Shown here piece by piece: positions 60,314 to 64,000 of a DNA stretch of 64,000 nt. How positions within the stretch are numbered: position 1 is the first letter of the stretch; each line of letters opens with the position of its first letter. A program made the position numbers and the translations under genes. The notes beneath the pieces are model-generated. The model did not search any database. It was not told where the DNA came from and saw only the letters and a list, made by a program, of their open reading frames with translations. The stretch comes from a bacterium (GTDB lineage: Bacteria > Patescibacteria > ABY1 > JAGPKW01): the NCBI GenBank assembly GCA_021780535.1, contig JAJXYN010000011.1, forward strand, positions 26,563 to 90,562, given 5' to 3'.

Positions 60314-61765
60314 ATGAATGAGAATGAGCAAGATCCAAAAAACCAAAACAACGAATTAGTTCAAAACCCCGAAACAAATTCTCAAAATTTAGATATTCAA
60401 GATCAAAAAGCAACTCCACCATTAAGTGAAGTTGCTTTTTCTGGAATAAAAGAAGATGCGGTTGAACCAGAAAAAATAATTGAACCAGAAATTGAACCAG
60501 AAAAAGATTTTGAATGGAATACTGTAAAAATAGAAGATTCAAATATTGGATACAATTATATTAACAACTCTCATAGTGATTTAGATAATTCTAATGAAAA
60601 AGAAAATATCGGAATTGAAAAAACGGAAAATAAGAAAAAATTTGATTTTCGTGGGATATTTAAGAATAAATGGTTTTATATAATATCTGTATTGTTACTT
60701 TCTGTAATATTTTTCATTATAGTTATTAACAATATAATGTCAGACAATAAAACCAATACCACTAAAGATAACAAACAAACTGAACAAAAAACTACTATAA
60801 CCCAACAACCACAAGAATCAAATCTTGTAAGAAGAAAAATTGATGGGGTACTTGTAAGTAAAGATGAAGCTAACAACTGGCCATTTGCTGCTATTATAGA
60901 AAATAGCGTTGATGCTAGACCTTTATCTGGAGTGAATGATGCTAATATTGTTTATGAGGCTTTAGCAGAAGGCAGTATTACTAGATTTTTATGTATATTT
61001 TCTGGGTCAGAGAATATAAGTAAAATAGGGCCAATAAGATCCGCTAGACCGTATTACGTTGATATAGCTGATGAATATAACTCTTTGTTTGTTCATTTTG
61101 GAGGAAGTCCTGAGGCTTTAGATAGATTAAGTAAAGGATATTATAATGTTACAGATTTAAATGGTATTATTTATGATGGAACTTATTTTTGGAGAGATAA
61201 TAACAGAGTGGCTCCACACAACGCCTATACGTCAACCGATTTGATAAATAAATATAAATCTGATACAGGAAAAGATAAGTGGTTTGGTGATTTCTCTGAA
61301 TGGTCATTTAATGATAATAAATTAGATCAATCAATAGATAAAACAAACTTGCAAACAGCTAATAATGTTTATATCCAATATAGCGATCAAACTACTTCAT
61401 ATAATTTAAATTGGAAGTATGATTCAGAAATAGATTCTTATGTCAGATACTATGAAAACAATAAAGTAGATACTGATTCTTTAAATAATAAAATAACTGC
61501 AAAAAATGTGGTTATACAATTTGCCACAACATCTGTCATACCAAATGATGATAAATTAAGAAAAGAAATGAATTTGACAGAAGGCGGTAAAGCAATTATG
61601 ATTAGAAATGGTTATTCTGTTACTGGCTATTGGAGAAAAAATAGTCTAATAAATAGAACAAAATTTTATACCAATATTAATGGTGTAGAAAAGGAATTTG
61701 AGTTTAATCCAGGTAAAACGTGGGTGAATATAGTTCCTAAAGATTATAAAATAAAAATTGATTAA
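60314..61765 (+). CDS. DUF3048 (YerB-like) lipoprotein/envelope protein
   Basis: 483 residues. An acidic disordered N terminus (1-110, with EPEKIIEPEIEPEK), one membrane helix (about 117-137), then the two-part DUF3048 domain: WPFAAIIENSVDARPLSG, YEALAEGSITRFLCIFSG, KIGPIRSARPYYVDIADE and, in the C-terminal half, GYWRKNSLINRTKFY. The family is extracytoplasmic; Bacillus YerB is a member and the biochemical function is unknown. It is followed by rpmE. Confidence 0.9.
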   Translation: MNENEQDPKNQNNELVQNPETNSQNLDIQDQKATPPLSEVAFSGIKEDAVEPEKIIEPEIEPEKDFEWNTVKIEDSNIGYNYINNSHSDLDNSNEKENIGIEKTENKKKFDFRGIFKNKWFYIISVLLLSVIFFIIVINNIMSDNKTNTTKDNKQTEQKTTITQQPQESNLVRRKIDGVLVSKDEANNWPFAAIIENSVDARPLSGVNDANIVYEALAEGSITRFLCIFSGSENISKIGPIRSARPYYVDIADEYNSLFVHFGGSPEALDRLSKGYYNVTDLNGIIYDGTYFWRDNNRVAPHNAYTSTDLINKYKSDTGKDKWFGDFSEWSFNDNKLDQSIDKTNLQTANNVYIQYSDQTTSYNLNWKYDSEIDSYVRYYENNKVDTDSLNNKITAKNVVIQFATTSVIPNDDKLRKEMNLTEGGKAIMIRNGYSVTGYWRKNSLINRTKFYTNINGVEKEFEFNPGKTWVNIVPKDYKIKID

Positions 61766-61775
61766 CAAAACAAAC

Positions 61776-62072
61776 ATGAAAAAAGATTTACATCCACAAT
61801 ATTTCGTTGATTCTACAATAATCTGCGCTTGTGGAGCAATTGTAAAAGCAGGATCTACAAAAGAAAAACAAACAACTGATATTTGTTCAAAATGTCATCC
61901 ATTTTTTACTGGTAAGGCTAATATAGTTGATACTGCTGGTAGAGTTGATGCATTTAGAAATAAAGTTGCTAAAGCAAAAACTAATTATTCTAAAGAAAAA
62001 AAAGTAAAAGAAGCTGCTAAAAAAGAAGCTAAAAAAGCAAAAGGAGTTAAGGTTACTGAACTTGCTAAATAA
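61776..62072 (+). CDS. rpmE: 50S ribosomal protein L31 with basic tail
   Basis: 98 residues from the ATG at 61776; an alternative TTG at 61758 overlaps the DUF3048 gene. Core features are LHPQYFVDSTIICACGA, SKCHPFFTGK and DTAGRVDAFRNK, with cysteines of the C-plus zinc-binding form (CAC and CSKC). A Lys/Ala-rich extension of about 30 residues goes beyond the normal 70-residue length. L31 bridges the ribosomal subunits. Confidence 0.94.
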   Translation: MKKDLHPQYFVDSTIICACGAIVKAGSTKEKQTTDICSKCHPFFTGKANIVDTAGRVDAFRNKVAKAKTNYSKEKKVKEAAKKEAKKAKGVKVTELAK

Positions 62073-62081
62073 TATTCTAAT

Positions 62082-62112
62082 AAAAAATTCGGGAATTATA
62101 CCCCGGATTTTT
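62082..62112. terminator. Terminator between rpmE and dus
   Basis: Stem AAAAAATTCGGG with CCCGGATTTTTT (one G-T pair), usable on both strands. Confidence 0.85.
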
Positions 62113-62129
62113 TATTATTTGCCATAGTT

Positions 62130-63122
62130 TCAACGAAGGTGAATTATTTCTTTTTCTAAATTTTTAATTGCAAAATTTAATTCCTCATAACTTTTTGCTT
62201 CCATTAATTTAATTCTATAGTCTGAGGCGTTAGGGAAGCCGCTTATATACATTTTAAAATACTTTTTCAACACACTGACATCTTTTATTTTACTCCATTC
62301 TTTTTCAAATAATTTTACATGATATTTTAATAAATCTATCCTGTCTTTGGGTGTAATATATTTCGGATCTACAATATTTTTATTAAATATCCATGGATTT
62401 TGAAATATTCCTCGTCCTATCATTACTCCATCTATATTATATTTTTTACAAACATCTAAACCTTGCTCATATGAAAGAATATCACCATTTCCAAATATAA
62501 GTGCATTCTTGTTTATTTTATTTCTTAATTTTGATATTTTTCCAAATTCATCAAAATGACAAGGGACTTTCGTTAGTTCTGAAACCGTTCTTGCGTGAAC
62601 TGTTAGATATTCAACATTACAATCTTTCAATAAAAATCCTATCCATTCTTCTGTTTGAATTTTACTGAATCCTATCCTGGTTTTAACACTTACCGGAATT
62701 TTGCCATTCACGCCAGCTTTTGTTGCCTCTATTATTTCTTTGGCAAGTTTTGTATTATTTATTAATGCTGAACATGATCCTGATTTTACAACATTTTTTA
62801 CTGGACAGCCCATATTTATATCAATTCCATCAAAACCTAAATCAGCAATTAATTTAGCTGTTTCATAATAATTTTTGACTGTTTTTCCCCAAACTTGTGC
62901 TACTATTGGTTTTTCTATTTTTTTATATCTTAGTCTTTCTATAACTTTTGCTTGCCCAATAGACTGTACTCCATCACAATTTGTAAATTCTGTAAAAAAA
63001 ACATCTGGCCTACCACATTTTGTGATAACCCTTCTAAAAACAGTATCTGTCACATCTTCCATGGGAGCAAGAGAGAAGATGGGATGGTCTAGATTTGATT
63101 TTAATTCTTGCCAGAAATTCAT
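62130..63122 (-). CDS. dus: tRNA-dihydrouridine synthase
   Basis: 330 residues. A TIM-barrel flavoenzyme start (SLAPMEDVTDTVFRRVI) precedes the catalytic Cys106 in NMGCPVKNVVKSGSCSALI. Further landmarks are VSVKTRIGF, LTVHARTVSE and FGNGDI, followed by GRGIFQNPWIF. It reduces uridines in tRNA using NADPH. The DusB-like branch is most similar by eye, but the exact subfamily is not resolved. It is transcribed divergently from the sigma factor gene. Confidence 0.95.
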   Translation of the reverse strand: MNFWQELKSNLDHPIFSLAPMEDVTDTVFRRVITKCGRPDVFFTEFTNCDGVQSIGQAKVIERLRYKKIEKPIVAQVWGKTVKNYYETAKLIADLGFDGIDINMGCPVKNVVKSGSCSALINNTKLAKEIIEATKAGVNGKIPVSVKTRIGFSKIQTEEWIGFLLKDCNVEYLTVHARTVSELTKVPCHFDEFGKISKLRNKINKNALIFGNGDILSYEQGLDVCKKYNIDGVMIGRGIFQNPWIFNKNIVDPKYITPKDRIDLLKYHVKLFEKEWSKIKDVSVLKKYFKMYISGFPNASDYRIKLMEAKSYEELNFAIKNLEKEIIHLR

Positions 63123-63133
63123 TACTCTGATTT

Positions 63134-63233
63134 AAGCATAATTTAATAATAATTTTTCTTTTCATAGTGTTCCGCTCAATTAATTTCAAATGAGCTCACA
63201 AATGAACGAAAAGATTATTATTAAATTATGCTT
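63134..63233. repeat. Dispersed hairpin element, copy 3
   Basis: The longest copy. The outer arms (63134-63158 and 63208-63233) pair perfectly over 20 bp, then one bulged base and five more pairs. The core is identical to copy 2. It lies between the divergent dus and sigma factor genes, where no terminator is expected. Confidence 0.75.
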
Positions 63234-63355
63234 TTATTTATTGTGTCTTATTATAATTTAAACTTCTTTATTTTACAACAATAAAATATGTATTTTATTT
63301 TGTTACTTTCTACTTTTTTTCTCGTTATGTTATAATGTAAACATATATAATTTAA

Positions 63356-63961
63356 ATGGCCATTATTAATAAATATATGCTTGCCAGTGAATTGGATTTA
63401 ATAAAAAGATGCCAAAGTGGAGATCTAGAGGCTTTTGGTGATATTTATGAGATGTATGTGAATAAAATTTATGATTTTATTTATTTCCGAACTTCTCATA
63501 AAGAAACTGCCGAAGATTTGACAAGTTTGGTATTTATGAAAGCTTTAGAAAAAATTAAAGATTTTAATATAGAACTTGGTTATTTTTCTGCTTGGATTTA
63601 TAAAATAGCAAGAAACTCTATAATAGATCATTATAGAACAAAAAAAGTTCATGCAAATATTGATGATCATCAAGAAATAAAAGACTCTTCTGATATAGAA
63701 TATGAAATAGAAATTAAATGTAGTATAGAAAAGGTAAAAAAATATATAAAAAAACTAAATAAAGAGCAAAGGGATATTTTAATAATGAGAATTTGGGATG
63801 GATTATCTTATGATGAAATATCTAAAATTATTGGAAAAAGTGAAGCTAATTGTAAGGTTATAGTTTCAAGATCACTCGCTTTAATAAGAAAAGAATCTAT
63901 ACTTGTATTTTTTATACTTATTACAAACCAAATAATGTCTAATTTTATAAAACACAATTAG
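63356..63961 (+). CDS. ECF-type RNA polymerase sigma factor
   Basis: 201 residues. Region 2 (LIKRCQSGDLEAFGDIYEMY through AWIYKIARNSIIDHYR, with the -10 recognition helix) and region 4 (KLNKEQRDILIMRIWDGLSY, then EISKIIGKSEANCKVIVSRS) are clear; region 3 is absent, as in ECF sigmas. A hydrophobic C-terminal tail (ILVFFILITNQI) is unusual and could bring it to the membrane. An extended -10 (TGTTATAAT, 63328-63336) precedes it. No anti-sigma factor is visible before the window ends; 63962-64000 holds nothing recognisable. Confidence 0.92.
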   Translation: MAIINKYMLASELDLIKRCQSGDLEAFGDIYEMYVNKIYDFIYFRTSHKETAEDLTSLVFMKALEKIKDFNIELGYFSAWIYKIARNSIIDHYRTKKVHANIDDHQEIKDSSDIEYEIEIKCSIEKVKKYIKKLNKEQRDILIMRIWDGLSYDEISKIIGKSEANCKVIVSRSLALIRKESILVFFILITNQIMSNFIKHN

Positions 63962-64000
63962 AATAAATTATACATATTATGCTCATTAATTATCTAAAAA

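Noticed and set aside
23074..63240. Small peptides starting ATGAACGAA inside the dispersed hairpins
   Set aside because: Copy 1 has AGGAG before the ATG, but the frames differ in length and sequence between copies, and the conserved feature is base pairing.
1..64000. Alternative genetic code with TGA read as glycine or tryptophan, as in some CPR lineages
   Set aside because: TGA ends several genes at plausible positions (25547, 21073, 47161), and conserved Gly/Trp positions use ordinary codons.

Overview
The window is strongly AT-rich and densely packed. It uses the standard bacterial code: TGA is a normal stop, for example at the ends of the genes at 20528, 24678 and 45464. The gene set points to a small-genome bacterium of the Patescibacteria/CPR type: GatB, LepA, a short prolyl-tRNA synthetase, MreBCD-PBP2, a membrane-anchored VirB4/TraD-like ATPase, DUF3048 and PEGA proteins, and most genes without a Shine-Dalgarno. 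This placement is inference from gene content, not from a phylogeny.

Layout. 1-22997 is mostly housekeeping: the end of gatA, gatB, a secreted Kazal protein, an AbrB-like regulator with a MATE exporter, a MacAB-like adaptor/ATPase/two-permease exporter, lepA, a divisome/foldase pair, frr-rseP-proS, and the cell-shape operon mreBCD-mrdA. 23170-51039 is an accessory cell-surface polysaccharide region. Ugd and a UDP-glucuronate decarboxylase probably make UDP-xylose. Several GT2/GT4 glycosyltransferases, two methyltransferases, a hexapeptide acyltransferase, a B12-type radical SAM protein, three large polytopic membrane proteins, a PLD-like protein and a sugar nucleotidyltransferase accompany them. 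51069-64000 returns to general genes: PEGA protein, YgjP peptidase, ABC-F, tRNA-Glu, VirB4-like ATPase, L25, L31, DUF3048, Dus and an ECF-type sigma factor.

The most unusual content lies inside the polysaccharide region. Five loci (27.3, 31.7, 32.4, 40.7 and 41.6 kb) share one architecture. A plus-strand promoter (TTGACG/A, 16-18 nt, mostly an extended TGATATAAT-type -10) drives a short, highly structured, apparently non-coding RNA. That RNA converges tail to tail on a minus-strand accessory gene (NYN nuclease, four-helix bundle protein, two PemK-like toxins, DUF3800). The loci are separated by repeated promoter/leader sequence: a 116-bp module, 116-bp direct repeats with 113 matches, and an identical 44-bp leader. 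Four of the five unrelated proteins begin with MEKE. This looks like a modular system of exchangeable RNA/toxin-like cassettes.

Two further non-coding signals stand out. A GC-rich stretch of about 700 nt (48.27-48.98 kb) has its own promoter, a strong terminator and many perfect internal helices, and is probably a large structured RNA. A roughly 87-100 nt hairpin element occurs three times (23.0, 49.1 and 63.2 kb), with paired changes that keep the helices intact. Six isolated genes carry strong GGAGG ribosome binding sites unlike their neighbours.
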